Source of the DNA: Solanum dulcamara
Taxonomy: Eukaryota; Streptophyta; Magnoliopsida; Solanales; Solanaceae
NCBI RefSeq assembly: GCF_947179165.1
Contig: NC_077241.1
Location: 32,049,246 to 32,113,245 of the forward strand
Reading direction: 5' to 3'
DNA: 64,000 nt
Of the stretch, positions 46,951 to 59,284 are shown one piece after another (positions within the stretch are counted from its first letter, which is position 1; each line of letters starts with the position of its first letter). The notes under the pieces are model-generated. The model searched no databases, was not told the DNA's origin, and saw only the letters and a list, made by a program, of their open reading frames with translations. The position numbers and the translations under genes were made by a program.

Positions 46951-48437
46951 GTGAAGGTTCTAGTGAAGAAAGTTCTGAAACCTTTCCTGCAACTCTCAAA
47001 AATTCAATATCAAGTCAAATATCATGGACACCACCACTGACCGCAATGAGCATCACGGGTGGTGATGGGTCCTCCGTGATGAGTCCCAGCTTCAATTAAA
47101 TTAAGGGTATTTTAGTCATTCCATATTTTTTTATTAATCTATGTGGACGGTTTTGGTACTAGATTCAGTACAAAAATATCTTAATTACTCTTTAATCTAT
47201 TCGTTTCCCTCATTAACTCCCAATCAACTTAAAGACTTCTCTCACAAGGCTCCTCCAAAGTTTATCCTCTTCATCAAATGTTTTGTCTAGGATTTCTTGA
47301 AGAACAAGTCTCTTTTTTCAATTCAATGGTCAAATTCAATCAAGGTACGTAGGAATTGATCCATGGATCCCTTTCACCCTTGGAGTCCCAAGGTTTCGGT
47401 TTTTACTCAAAATCTCATGAATATACATTGTGTTTGTAACCCTAATCTTATGAATTGCATTGGGATATTTAAATTATGTTTTTAATCATTATATTTGATC
47501 ATTGTAAGTATGTTTTTACATTAATTACTTGAATTTAAGTTCAATTATCATTGCCCATGTATGACGCCAATTTTCTATAATGATATTATGAAGTATGATT
47601 ATGAATTCAATGGAATCAAGGTATTATCATGATTTTCATTCAAGTTTACTATGTATATCAGTTTTATTCAAAATTCAAGTATGAATTATGATCATGAAAT
47701 ACAAGTACATTCAAAGTATGAATTACATGCAAGTTATGAGGTAAGGTGACTTAGGGACCTATGTGGTGACCTAAGATCTAACTACATGAATTATGCAGAT
47801 ATAATTGTAATAATGAAAGTACAATTCTCACATTACAAATACGTAACGAAATAAGCTATTCTATGAAATATAAAGTTTATGAACAAGTTATGTATTCCGT
47901 GAGATTTGAATTAGCACTGAGTGGACCTTGAGATTGGCACTCTCTCTTGTAGTTGAGGGAAGAGACTCGTATTAAAATCCCATTGTCCTATAAAATGTGT
48001 GCCACTACAGGTTACCTTTATGTCTTAGCTAGTGAATCCACATACAGAGTATGTTATGACCTACCAAGTGGGGTAGATTCTACCTTGGCAAGTAGATTTC
48101 CCTTCTTTTGGTATAAGGGTAACATTGGAATTCCATGTTATAGCTCGCATGGTCTTAATGTCGGTTATAGTTCCTATCCCAGGTATGTATGATCTCTTAT
48201 GTATTTTTATGATCTCAATTATGCTTTCAAATGCTTTGATCATTATGATTCTCTTATTTCTTTACTTATCTTATCTTATCATGTATCTTACTCGATCATT
48301 GCATCCCATTATTTATGTTTCATGTCATGATATCATACTTTGTACATTCAAAAGTACTAATGCATATTATTTTCCACATTTTCTCATAATGTAAGGATTG
48401 AGGATCACGCTCCTTTCACACGTGGCTAGTAGAGTCT
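46951..48437 (+). repeat. Element E 3' LTR, second part
   Basis: Begins with H's GTGAA duplication and continues E LTR homology (compare 17180-18680) until 48437, where F's TGTCACGACCC end starts. About 350 bp of the LTR end are absent here. Confidence 0.87.
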
Positions 48438-51400
48438 TGTCACGACCCAATTCCTTAGATCATGATGACACCTACTATAACCCACCAGTAGGTAAGCCAA
48501 CCCGTCAACCCATAACTTTAAGTAATGGGTTGAGGGCAGAAACTAAACACGAGTGACGAATTATAAAGATAGGCAGAAAAAATAAGTGGAAGTAAACTAA
48601 AACATGATATAAACAACTAAAGATCCCTCTCAAAACTTGGAAGTCACAAGTACAGAGTTGTTACAAAATAAAAGACGAGTACAAGTCCCAAAAGTGGACC
48701 AAAAATATATATAATAATTGGCTAGTCTCAAAAGGCAAAAGACGGGCCGTCCATACTGAAGGAGACAGGATTGATCCAAAAATGCCAAGTGCTCACCCTA
48801 GTCTCCAAAGTTGAGTGCAACAGGCTCGATCTATCCATGGAAGTAGCTGGTGCTCGATCCTACATCACAAAAGTAGATGCAGATTGTAGTATGAGTACCA
48901 AGACAATAGGTACCCAGTAGGCATCATAGGTTGAATGAGTAGAAAATGTAAAAACAATATGAAAAAGAGGAATAGCCTAAATAAGAGTCAAAATACGCAT
49001 CAAAAAGGGAAATGAATACTACCTATGAGAACTACAACTAACTATACCCAACTAGGCCCCCATAAGCCCAGCTGGGATACTCGTGCACAAGTTAAAAAAA
49101 ACTAGGACGAACCCCCATAAGCTCGCCGAGTACACAGAATAGTTACAACTACCAAGGATAGGAACCAAGAATCTGCGATGTTAGGACCCGAAATACTATA
49201 TCATTTCCAAACCCAGAATCTCTAAGAGTCAATCGATTTAGTGGTGACTTAGGGTTCGAGGATGGGACTGGGACCCAGATACTCACTCAAATGTTCAAAG
49301 TGGCCAAGGATGTGACTGGGAACCCAAATGCTTGCCATAATACAGAAGTGCGGTCGAGTCCGGGACTGGGTAACCTAATGCTCGCTGTAATACATTGGTA
49401 TAATCAAGGCCGAGACTAGGTACTTGGATTCTTATACCAGCAAGCCGGTAAAGGTCGGGGCTGAGTACCCGGATGCTCTCCAATAATTTAAAATGGAGGT
49501 CGGGACTTGGTACCCGAATGCTCACAGATAATTTATCCTATAATACCAAAGATTCTACTTCCCAACTAGAATACAACAGTACCAAAAATCTTTTCCCAAA
49601 TGAGTCAACAGTTATGCCGCCAAAAGTGGAACCGGAGCAAAAGTCAACGATCACGAAATCTAGTATAGCCGACGCATCACGAAAGTCACAATTATACTAA
49701 TTTATGGATGAGGATATTTTTAAGAGCAAGGGTAACATCTAACTAAGGTCAAACTACCAGGCACTAGCCCGCTACACTATTTTACAAGGATCTAAGTCCA
49801 CTAGAGCGACGCTGGGGCATCTAAAGCAAGTTTACATCCTATATTAAGGCCAACATACTCCACAGTATCAACAACATGCTCATTCAACTATCCTTATAAT
49901 ACTAACAAATAACGACAAGATACACATTCTTTTAAATATCCAAAAAAAACCGATAACAAGCCTAAAGCATGATTTTTAAGCCCTAAAATATACAATCAAA
50001 CTACCCAACCCAAATTCCTACTATTTCAACATGCTTTCACACATTCCATCTCAATCTAAAGAAAGGTAAAACTGTAGCCTACCTATAGGCTAAACACGCG
50101 AGCTTTAAATTACTATTCTCGAGCTTTTCCCTTTCGAACGGCCTCAGAACGCTGCCAAGCGGTCAAAAACAGAATCACAATGTTGCTACGGTCATTTATA
50201 CACTACTTTCATAATTTTTGAAGACTGACCAATTTCAGGATCTAAAACGGGAATTATGGAATGCACATATGAAATTCCAGATTTGACCCCCAAAAAAGGT
50301 TCCAAACATCAGCCCAAGCTCAACATTCAGATTTATAACACAATTTGGGTGGAAAAATAACGCAAGACGATCAAACAATTAATTCTCACATTTTCAAACT
50401 AAGAAAACAAACAAAGCAGTCTCTTTACGTGTTGATTTCTCAAAAAGGAAAATCTCTCAATCAAAACAAATTATACCATGATGTTCTTTGTGAAAATCCC
50501 CACAAACAAAATTTGATTCCAAAAATACTAAATCTGCAGCTAAATATCAATTTATTACCTCAAACGACGTGCCAAAAGCAGATTCTGAAACTACCACAAT
50601 GTTTTCCTCAAAATTCCATGCAAGATAGCCTCTGGAATCACCCAAATTGGATTTATAAAGGTCAAGAAATAACTTGTCAAAGTTCTTCAAAAAATACATT
50701 CCAAAAATAGACACTGCTGCATATAATATCACGATTTTTATGTGAATTAAATGCTCTAAATCAGTTTTCAAGCTCCCCAATGCGTTCTCCACGAAAAATC
50801 TCACAAGTTTGTCTTTTGAATCACCCAATTTGGAGCAATATAACTCAAGTTATGGGGTTTTAAAGTTGGAAAAAAACCCAAAAAAAAGGAAAGCTGCTGC
50901 AGTTTTTTTTACAGATTTTGGAAAAATCCAAAATCTCCGACGGGGTGCTCGGGATTCGCTCGGAATCCAATAAAAATAAACCATATACGCTACCCCATTA
51001 AATTCGACGTTACGGACTCAATGGAGCATCCATAATTCCCATACGAGATCATTTTAATAAAAAGTGAGTCCCACACCCAAGAGCCATTTAAAACCACATT
51101 CTACAATGGGTCTTTTAGACCGGAAGCTTCGGAAAGTGGTCATTTTATACAAAAATCGACATTGTGAAACTAACCACGCTGTCAGAATTTTCATTCGAGC
51201 GTGTTTTCCAAGAATGTTAACCAAAGTGAACCATAGGCTAACTTTCAAAGTCAAAAGCGCCAAATAGCCCCAAACTCGTATCAATTGCCTCGATAGTCCT
51301 TCCAATAGTGCTACTAACCTAATTTGGTCATTCTGGAGCTGATGGAACCATCAGAATTTGAATTCGAGATCTCGTTGACCCAAAACTCAAAAAGTCACAA

Positions 51401-51895
51401 CTAAACCAACTTGGGCCTTCAAAATATCAAAATGGACTCAGGACCTCTAAAAATTCAACCAACACTTTTTCTAGACTAAAAACCATCTCTCAAATCCAAC
51501 GGAGTCATCGGAATTCCATTCTGAGCATCGAAACTCCAAAAGTTGACCAAAGTCAAACCTTGGTTTAATGTTCCTCAAATTCTCAACTCAAGGCCTCAAA
51601 TCATCGTTACAATTCCAAAACTGCTTCTGTAAAATCTCCTTAGCCGATTTCGATATTTTGGAGGTGCTGGATTCGACGGAATTTTGTTCTGAGACCCGTA
51701 GCTCAGATTGACCCCAAATACCACTTTTTAATACTTAAAGCTTATGAAACTCAAAATTTCCAAGGACACAACTTTTCATAGGATTTTCTAAAAATCAACA
51801 CCCGGTAACAATCAGAAATGACTCGGGGCATCTAAAGGGAGGGGTAAAATGGTCATTTTATAAAAATTCCAAAAAAAACCTTCAGGGTCATTACA
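48438..51895 (-). repeat. Element F 3' LTR
   Basis: 3,458 bp. On the minus strand it starts TGTAATGACCC (51895) and ends GGGTCGTGACA (48438). It includes a degenerate minisatellite (49260-49530) and related sub-repeats near 50460-50830. Open frames inside are short and not shared intact with the other LTR. Confidence 0.9.
49260..49530 (-). repeat. Minisatellite with GGTACCC-type core in F LTR
   Basis: Five to six degenerate units of about 40-60 bp with the plus-strand core GGGACTGGGTACCCGGATGC or a variant. The 5' LTR has the homologous array at about 57828-58100, where more units keep the core intact. Confidence 0.75.
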
Positions 51896-51954
51896 ACATC
51901 CACTACTAAAAGAATTTTCATCCACAAAAGTAAGGACAAGAGTATACATGGAGG

Positions 51955-53290
51955 GTTAAATAAGCTAGAGAACTGCTCCCGCATCTCCTGCTCGGTCTCC
52001 CATGTAGTCTCCTCAATCAGACGATGGAGCCACTGGACCTTAATCACAGGGATGGACTTAGAACGAAGATGGCAAACATCTCTGGCTAGAATAGAAACTG
52101 GATCCTCAACAAAAGTCAAGCGATCATCCAACTCAACAGAGTCATACTAACGCATGTGAGACTCATCTGGCATATACGGTGCAGCATAGACATATGAAAA
52201 ATAGGGTGTATAGATGAAAGTGTTGGTGGAAAAGCCAACTCATAAGCAACCTCTCCAACTCTCTTGAGAATCTTAAATGACCCGATATACCTGGGGCTAA
52301 GCTTAACCCGCCTGTCGAATCTCATCACATCCTTCAAGGGCACACCCGCAAGAACACCTGATCTCCTACCTTGAAGCACAAGGGCCGATGCCTGCGATCA
52401 GCATAACTTTGGTACCTACTCTGAGCTCTCCTCAACCTATCCTAAATAACCCAAACCCTGGCTATGGCATCCTGAAGTAAATTGGTACTGTGCGGCCTAG
52501 GTTCTGAAGACTCAAACCAACCAACCGGAGTGCAACAACGCCTACCATATAAGGCCTCAAATGGGGCTATCTGAATACTAGAGTGGTAGATGTTGTTGTA
52601 CGCAAACTCTGCCAAAGCTAAGTACTTATCCTAATGACCCTTGAAATCTAATACATAAGCTCGCAACATATCCTCCAAAACCTGAATAGTACGCTCTGAC
52701 TGACCGTCAGTCTATGGATGAAATATCGTACTAAGATCAACGTGAGTGCCCAACTCTCTCTGAAAGGCCCTCCAGAAACTAAAAGTAAATTGAGATCCCC
52801 TATTTGATATAATGGATATTGATACCCCTGCAAACGGACCACCTTTTGACTATAGATTCGAGCTAGACTATCTGCAGTAAAAGTGGACCGTACTGGCAAA
52901 AAATGCACTGACTTGGTCAATCGATCAACAATGACCCAAATACCATCATTATCTCTAGATGTTCGAGGCAATCCCATCACAAAGTCCATGGTAATCTATT
53001 CCCATTTCCACTCGAGAATGGGTAATCTCTAAAAGACTCCATAAGGCCGCTGATGCTCGGCCTTAACCTGCTGGCAAATTAAATAATGGGATACATACTC
53101 AGCTATATCTCTCTTCATACCACACCACCAGTAATGCTGTCTCAAATCTCGATACATCTTCGCAGTTCTTAGATGGATAGAATATCTAGAATCGTGGGCC
53201 TCGTGAAGGATCAACTGAATGAAGTCTCCAACTTTGGGAACATAAAGGCGACTATCAAACCGTAGTATGCCATCTGAATCTATAGAAGCC
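51955..53290 (-). pseudogene. Element F integrase and chromodomain remnant
   Basis: Zinc domain at 53029-53214 (HEAHDSRYSIHLRTAKMYRD; the first Cys of CPxC is Tyr, HYLICQ). Core from 52989: MDFVMGLPRTSRDNDGIWVI and VDRLTKSVHFLPVR, then a frameshift within the next 60 codons. Post-integrase region at 52116-52379 (SPRYIGSFKILKRVGEVAYE). Chromodomain at 51955-52131 (RDVCHLRSKSIPVIKVQWLH, ending EEQ/EMREQFSSLF). Frameshifts and stops show it is dead. Confidence 0.87.
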
Positions 53291-54797
53291 TAGCCATCGT
53301 TGCCTTATAATACTAACTCTCGAAGCTCTACCAAAACTCCATCCTCAAACTGTTGGCCTCGAATCTGATCCAGTAGAGATGAACGAGCTCCCACAAAAGC
53401 CAAAATTGATCTGGAATCTGAGATTTCCAACCTGACCATCCTATTAGCCAAATACTAGATGTCTAACTAAGGGTCACTCCACAGCAGACAAGTAAGCTAA
53501 ACTACCCATACTCCTCATCTTCTGGCTCAATGCGTCCGCTACTATATTTGCCTTACCTAGGTGGTAGAGGATAGAGATGTCATAATCGGCCAGTAGCTCA
53601 ATCCAACGCCATTATCTAGAATTAAGATCCTTCTGACTCATAATGTACTGTAAGCTGTAGTGATCTGTATATATCTCGCAATGTACTCCGTATAAGTAGT
53701 GCCTCCAAATCTTGAGCGTGAAAACTACTACCGCTAGCTCCAGGTCAAGGGTGGGGTAGTTGTGCTCGTACACTCTCAAATGTCTAGAAGCATAAGTAAT
53801 AACTCATCCATTTTGCATCAGTACACACCCAAGACCTACACCATAAGCATCACAATATACCGAAAATTTCTCTCCCTCAACTGTAGAGTCAGAATAGGAG
53901 CGGTGGTAAGCAACTCCTTAAGCTTCCGAAAACTTAACTCATACTCCTCGGACCACATAAAGGGAACATCCTGGCGGGTCAAATGGGTCAAGGGGGCTGC
54001 AATAGCAGAGAAACCCTTAATGAATCGTCTATAATACCTAGTCAATCCAACGAAACTCCGAATCTCCATAACAGATGTGGGCCTAGCCCAACCACAAATA
54101 ACCTTAATCTTCGCCGAATCCACTCGGATACCCTCTCTGGACACCATGTGTCCCAGAAATGCCACAGACTCTAACCAAAACTCACACTTTGAGAATTTAG
54201 CATAAAGCTGCTAATCTCTCAAAGTCTGGAGCATAACTCTCAAGTGTTGCGCGTGCTCATCCCTACTCCGTGAGTATACTAGTATGTCATCGATGAAAAC
54301 AATCATGAAAGAGTCAAGATAAGGCCTGAATACTCGAGTCACAAGGTCCATAAAAGTTGCGGGGACATTGATAAGCCCAAACGTTATCACAAGGAACTCA
54401 TAATGGACATAGCGAGTCCAAAAAGCAGTCTTAGGAATATTGGTTGCTTTAATCCACAACTGTTGGTAGCCAGATCTCAAGTCAATCTTACAAAACATGA
54501 TCGCACCCTAAAGTTGATCGAATAGATCATCGATATGAGGCATGGGGTAACAGGTTTTCACCGTCACCTTATTCAGTTGCCTGTAATCAACACACATCCG
54601 CATAGTCCCATCCTTTTTCTTAACAAACAAGATGGGTGTACCCTACGGAGACACACTCAGGTGAATAAATCCCTTACCTAGAAGATCCTCAAGCTACACG
54701 CTGAGCTCCTTGAGCTCTACAGGGGCCATACGATAAGGTGGTATAGAAATAAGTTTAGTTCCCGGCTCCAAATCTATGGCAAAGTCAATATCTCTCT
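53291..54797 (-). pseudogene. Element F reverse transcriptase and RNase H remnant
   Basis: RT fingers near 54530-54700 are broken by stops. The palm is open at 54211-54498: [38 protein letters not shown] and [11 protein letters not shown] with its catalytic Asp pair. The thumb and start of RNase H are open at 53836-54165 ([31 protein letters not shown]). RNase H continues to about 53480 with stops. The linker to protease joins at 54797. Confidence 0.87.
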
Positions 54798-56795
54798 CTA
54801 AGGTAGACCAGGTAGGTCAGTGGGGAAGACATCAATATACTCCCTAACCACAGGGACTGAATTAATAGTAAAGGCCTCGCTGGACACATCATGGATATAT
54901 GCTAAGTACGCCAAGCACCCGGACCCAACTAGCCATCGGGCTCGCATAAAAGATATGATCCCAGTCGGTGAGTGACTATAAACACCCTGCCATAAGACCA
55001 GGGGAATACCAGGCATGGCTAATGTAACGGTCTTGGCATAACAGTCTAAAAATACATGATGAGGGGATAGCCAATCCATGCCCAGAATAACATCGAAGTC
55101 CAACATATCAAGTAAAATAAGATATGCCTGAGTCTCATGTCCCTGAATAGTCACAGTACAGGATATACAAACCTGATCCACAACTAAAGAATCCCCTATC
55201 AGGGTCAAAACATGTAACAAAACCTCAAGTAACTCATAAGGAATACCCAGACGTGGAGCAAAATATATAGATACATAGGAATACATGGAACTTGGATCAA
55301 ATAAAGCTGAAGCAGTCTACTGACAAATAAAGATAGTACCTGCGATAACATCATCTGATGCCTCAGCCTTTGCCCTCACCGGAGCAGCATAGAAGTGACC
55401 CTATCAACCTCCCCCACGAACATTCGCCCTACCACCTGGCCTGCCTTCCCAGGAACCTCCTTAAACACCCTGCTGACCATCATCATGGCCATGACCCCAA
55501 TCTATACCTCTTAGTGGAGGTGGTTCTACTACCAACGGTTTAGCCTGCCCAGGACACTTCCTAGCCTAGTGCTCTAGTGAGCCACAATCGAAGCATCCTG
55601 AAGCTGAGGGACCCATGAAAACTCATCCGCAGTAGGAAGGAAGCGGACCTGATCCCCTCGAGCTCTGCCCTATTGTGAAACCCCCTAAATGGAACTGACT
55701 ACCCTTAACTACTGGCAGGGCAGCCTGAATCGGCCGGCTGGACTAACCTACTGGTACCTATTATGCTGAGACTATTGGCAGGGCCTATCATAACTATCAT
55801 GGCCTCTAGAATGAGACCCACTACAGCTACCCTGATGCCTGGGTCTCTTATCACTGGCCTATTAGGCCTGACGATGAATAATATCGATTGTACGGGTATG
55901 ATACACCATATCCAAAAAAGAACGGCCCACAGAAATAAGGTGCTCGGTCCCCAACCTCAAGTAAGGTCTCAATCCACGCATAAAACATCATACCCACTCC
56001 TCCTTAATGGGTAGAATCATAGTGGCATATTGGGAAAGCTAATAAAATCTAGCCTTGTACTTTGTAATCGTCATGTGCCCCTGCTCCAACCGAGTAAACT
56101 GATCTCGAAGTCAGTACCGAACATTTTTAGGGATGTATGGACCAAGTAAGCCTCTGAGAACTAGGTCCATGTCAATGGTGGTGACCCAGCTAGTTTGGAC
56201 TACAAATAAGAGCGCCACTACTATCTGGATGCCCTTCTGAATTGGTGAACAGTGCATTCAGCACCTCTGGACTCCACAAGACCCAAGAAATGGAGCTTCT
56301 CATAATAGTTAGTCAAGAACTCTATGGTATCCTCACTAATGGCTCCAGAAAATATCGTGGGTGACAGCCCCTAAAATACCCCTAACATCTTTTAATCCTG
56401 CAATGACATCATACCTTATGAAACTGCTGGCGGAGGTGCAACAACTGGTGGAGGCAGCTAAACCTCAGGTGCTAGCAAGACAGGTGGATCCCGTGGTGCT
56501 GGTATTCCCGCCACTAAAGTTGGGGCCTGTGGTACAACCCAATAGCCATGAGGAGCTGCACAATTGCTGCCTGTAGTGCTGGGGTCATAACTAGTACAGC
56601 TGGAGGCTGTGCTGCTGGTGGTGGTCCATCTAGCTGAGTAGGTATAGCAGTGTCCTGATGCTCCTCTACCAGTTCTGGCTCTATCTCTAGGTCGGGATCT
56701 GGTTCTCCTCCCCTACCTATCCCACAAAAATGATCTCTAGGCATGCAAGGCCTTGGTGCGTTATCATGCCCGGTGGAACCGCGCATACGAACCAT
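54798..56795 (-). pseudogene. Element F gag and protease remnant
   Basis: A plausible gag start is MVRMRGSTGHDNAPRP at 56795, with an acidic stretch (EPDPDLEIEPELVEEH) after it. The capsid region at about 55800-56350 is badly broken. A zinc knuckle reading CFDCGSLEH, stop, ARKCPGQ lies near 55548-55600. The protease region is open at 54798-55286 and has LFDPSSMYSYV as active site (D-P-S-S rather than D-S/P-G-S/A) and DVILGMDWLSPHHVFLDC. Gag shows less similarity to the other elements than pol does. Confidence 0.75.
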
Positions 56796-56987
56796 TCCTG
56801 CAAAAGAGTGGAACAAATGAAATTTCACAAAATCAATAAGACACAACACTGCACGAAATAATACAACAAAGAGAATATTCCTAATGATATCATGTAGCCT
56901 CCCGAAGATAAGTTACACATGTCTCCGCACCCATCCACGAGACTCTACTAGACATTAGCTCTGTATAAGTGAGACCAATGAACCTGG

Positions 56988-56999
56988 GATCTCATACCA
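56988..56999 (-). other. Element F primer-binding site
   Basis: Minus-strand TGGTATGAGATC, a two-mismatch initiator-tRNA-Met site three bases inside the LTR end. Confidence 0.7.
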
Positions 57000-57002
57000 A
57001 CT

Positions 57003-59212
57003 TGTCATGACCCAATTCCTTAGGACATGATAACACCTACTATAACCCACCAGTAGGTAAGCAAACCCGTCAACCCGGAACTTCAAGTAATGGGTTAAGG
57101 ATAAAAACTAAACACGAGTGATGAATTATAAAGATAGGCAGAAAGAATAAGCGAAAGTAAACCAAAACATGATATAAATAACTAAAGATCCCTCCCAAAA
57201 CATGGAAGTCACAAGTACAGAGTTTCTATAAAATAAAAGATGAGTGCAAGTCCTGAAAGTGGACCGAAAATATATATAACAACTGTTTAGTCTCAAAAAG
57301 CAAAAGACGGGCCATCCATACTGAAGGAGACAGGAATGATCCAAAAATGCCAAGTGCTCACCCTAGTCTCTAAAGCTGAGTGCAATAGACTCGATCTATC
57401 CATGATGGTAGCTGGTGCTCGGTCCTGCATCACGAAAGTAGATACAGATTATAGTATGAGTACTAAGACAACAGGTACCTAGTAGGTATCATAGGTTGAA
57501 TGAGCAGAAAATGTAAAAATAATATGAAAAAGAGGAATAGCCTCAATAGGAGTCAAAATAAGCATCAAAAAGGGAAACGAATACTACCTATGAGAACTAC
57601 AGCTAACTATACCCAACTGGGCCCCCAAAATCCCAGTTGGGACACTCGTGCGCAAGTTAAAGAAAAACCCGGATGATCCCCTAAAAACTCGCCGAGTACA
57701 CAGAATAGTTAGAACTACCAAGGCTAGAAACAAAGAATCTGCGATGTTAGGAGCCGAAGTACTATATCATTTCCAAACCCATAATCTCCAAGAGTCAATC
57801 GATCTAGTGGTGACTTACGGGTCGAGGCCGAGACTAGGACCCAGATGCTCACTCGAATGTTCAAAGTGGCCAAGGTTGGGACTGGGTACCCGGATGCTTG
57901 CCATAATACATAAGTGTGGTCGATGCTGGGACTAGGTACCCGGATACTTGCCATAATATATCGGTATAATCGGCGCCGAGACTGGGTACCCGAATGCTCG
58001 TCATACCAACAAGCTGGTAGAGGCCGGGTTTGAGTACCCGGATGCTCCTTGATAATTTAATATAGAGGCCAGGACTTGGTACCCGAATACTCACAGATAA
58101 TTTATCCCATGATGCCAAATATTCTACTTCCCAACTAGAATATAACAGTACGAAAAATCTTTTCCCAAATGAGTCAACCGATATGCCACCAAAAGTGGAA
58201 CCGGAGCCAAAGTCAATGATCACGAAATCTAGTGTGGCCAATGCATCACAAAAGTCATGATTATACCGATTTATGGATGAGGATATTTTTAAGAGAAAGG
58301 GTAACGCCTAACTAAGGTCAAACTACCATGTACTAGCCCGCTACATTATTCTACAAGGATCTAAGTCCACCGGAGCGACATCGGGGCATCTAAAGCAAGT
58401 TTACATCCTATATTAAGGACAACATACTCCACAGTATCAACAACATGCTCATTCAACTCTCCTTATAATACTAACAAATAACGACAAGATACACATGCTT
58501 CTAAATATTCGAAAAAACCCGATAACAAGCCTAAAGCATGATTTCTAACACCTAAAATATACAATCAAACTACCCAACCCAAATTCCAACTATTTCAATA
58601 TGCTTTCATACATTCCAGCTCAATCTAAAGAAAGGTAAAATTGTAGCCTACCTGTAGGCTAAACACGCGAGCTTTAAATCACTGTTCTGGAGCTTTTCCC
58701 TTTCGAACGGCCTCAGAATGCTACCAAGCTGTCAAAAACAGAACCACAACATCGATACGGTCGTTTAGACACTAATTTCATAATTTTTGAAGACTGGCCA
58801 ATTTTAGGGTCTAAAACGGGAATTGTGGGACCCGCATTTGAAATTCTTGATTTGACCCCCAAAATAGGTTTCAAACGTCACCCCAAGCTCAAAATTCAGA
58901 TTTATAACACAATTTGGGTGGAAAAATAACGCAAGATGATCAAACAATCAATTTCCATATTTTTAAACTAAGAAAACAAACAAAGCAGCCTTTTTACGCG
59001 TCGATTTCTCAAAAAGGAAAATCTCCCAATCGAAAAAAATTATACCATGATATTCATTGCGAACAACTCCACAATCTAGCCTCAAGAATCACTCAAAATG
59101 GAGTTATATTGATCAAGATACTCTTCCAAAATTCAATAAAATTTGATTCTGAAAAATACTAAATTTGCAGCTAAAAATTAATTTATTACCTCAAACGACA
59201 TGCCAAAAGCAC
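57003..59212 (-). repeat. Element F 5' LTR, interrupted by LINE
   Basis: Colinear with 48438 to about 50583 up to the block CCAAAAGCA, apart from an ~80-bp insertion-like difference near 59070-59150 that resembles a sub-repeat at 50620-50690. Homology stops at about 59212. The minisatellite copy is at 57828-58100. Confidence 0.88.
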
Positions 59213-59284
59213 AATTTTTCTCTCTCTAACATCTCTCTAGGAACAAAGCTCTCAACTAAGGGCACTATTGTCATCAAGACGAAT

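Larger units (their letters stand above)
16874..48437 (+). mobile_element. Element E: chromovirus interrupted by G, H and (at its end) F
   Basis: Pieces in order: 5' LTR 16874-19017, PBS, leader, gag, PR, RT, RNase H, IN to 23611; [G 23612-34819]; chromodomain, PPT and 3' LTR start 34820-35552; [H 35553-46950]; 3' LTR 46951-48437; then F. Removing G joins the pol frame and removing H joins the LTR, each with one copy of a 5-bp target duplication. The last ~350 bp of the 3' LTR are missing and should lie beyond F. LTR copies differ visibly (about 15% in stretches compared by eye), so E is much older than G and H. Confidence 0.9.
48438..59212 (-). mobile_element. Element F: chromovirus with 3.46 kb LTRs, minus strand, cut by a LINE
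   Basis: 3' LTR 48438-51895, interior 51896-57002 and 5' LTR from 57003, truncated at about 59212 where LINE sequence starts. Minus-strand order is gag, PR, RT, RNase H, IN, chromodomain. LTR copies differ by roughly 10% over the first 190 bp compared by eye, so F is intermediate in age between E and G/H. It is inserted in the 3' LTR of E. The rest of its 5' LTR and right target duplication should follow the LINE. Confidence 0.9.

Noticed and set aside
56900..56985. Leader hairpin of the 40-nt type in element F
   Set aside because: F's leader pairs GTCTC with GAGAC, but it lacks the 40-nt register and the palindromic loop hexamer, so it is not counted as a member.
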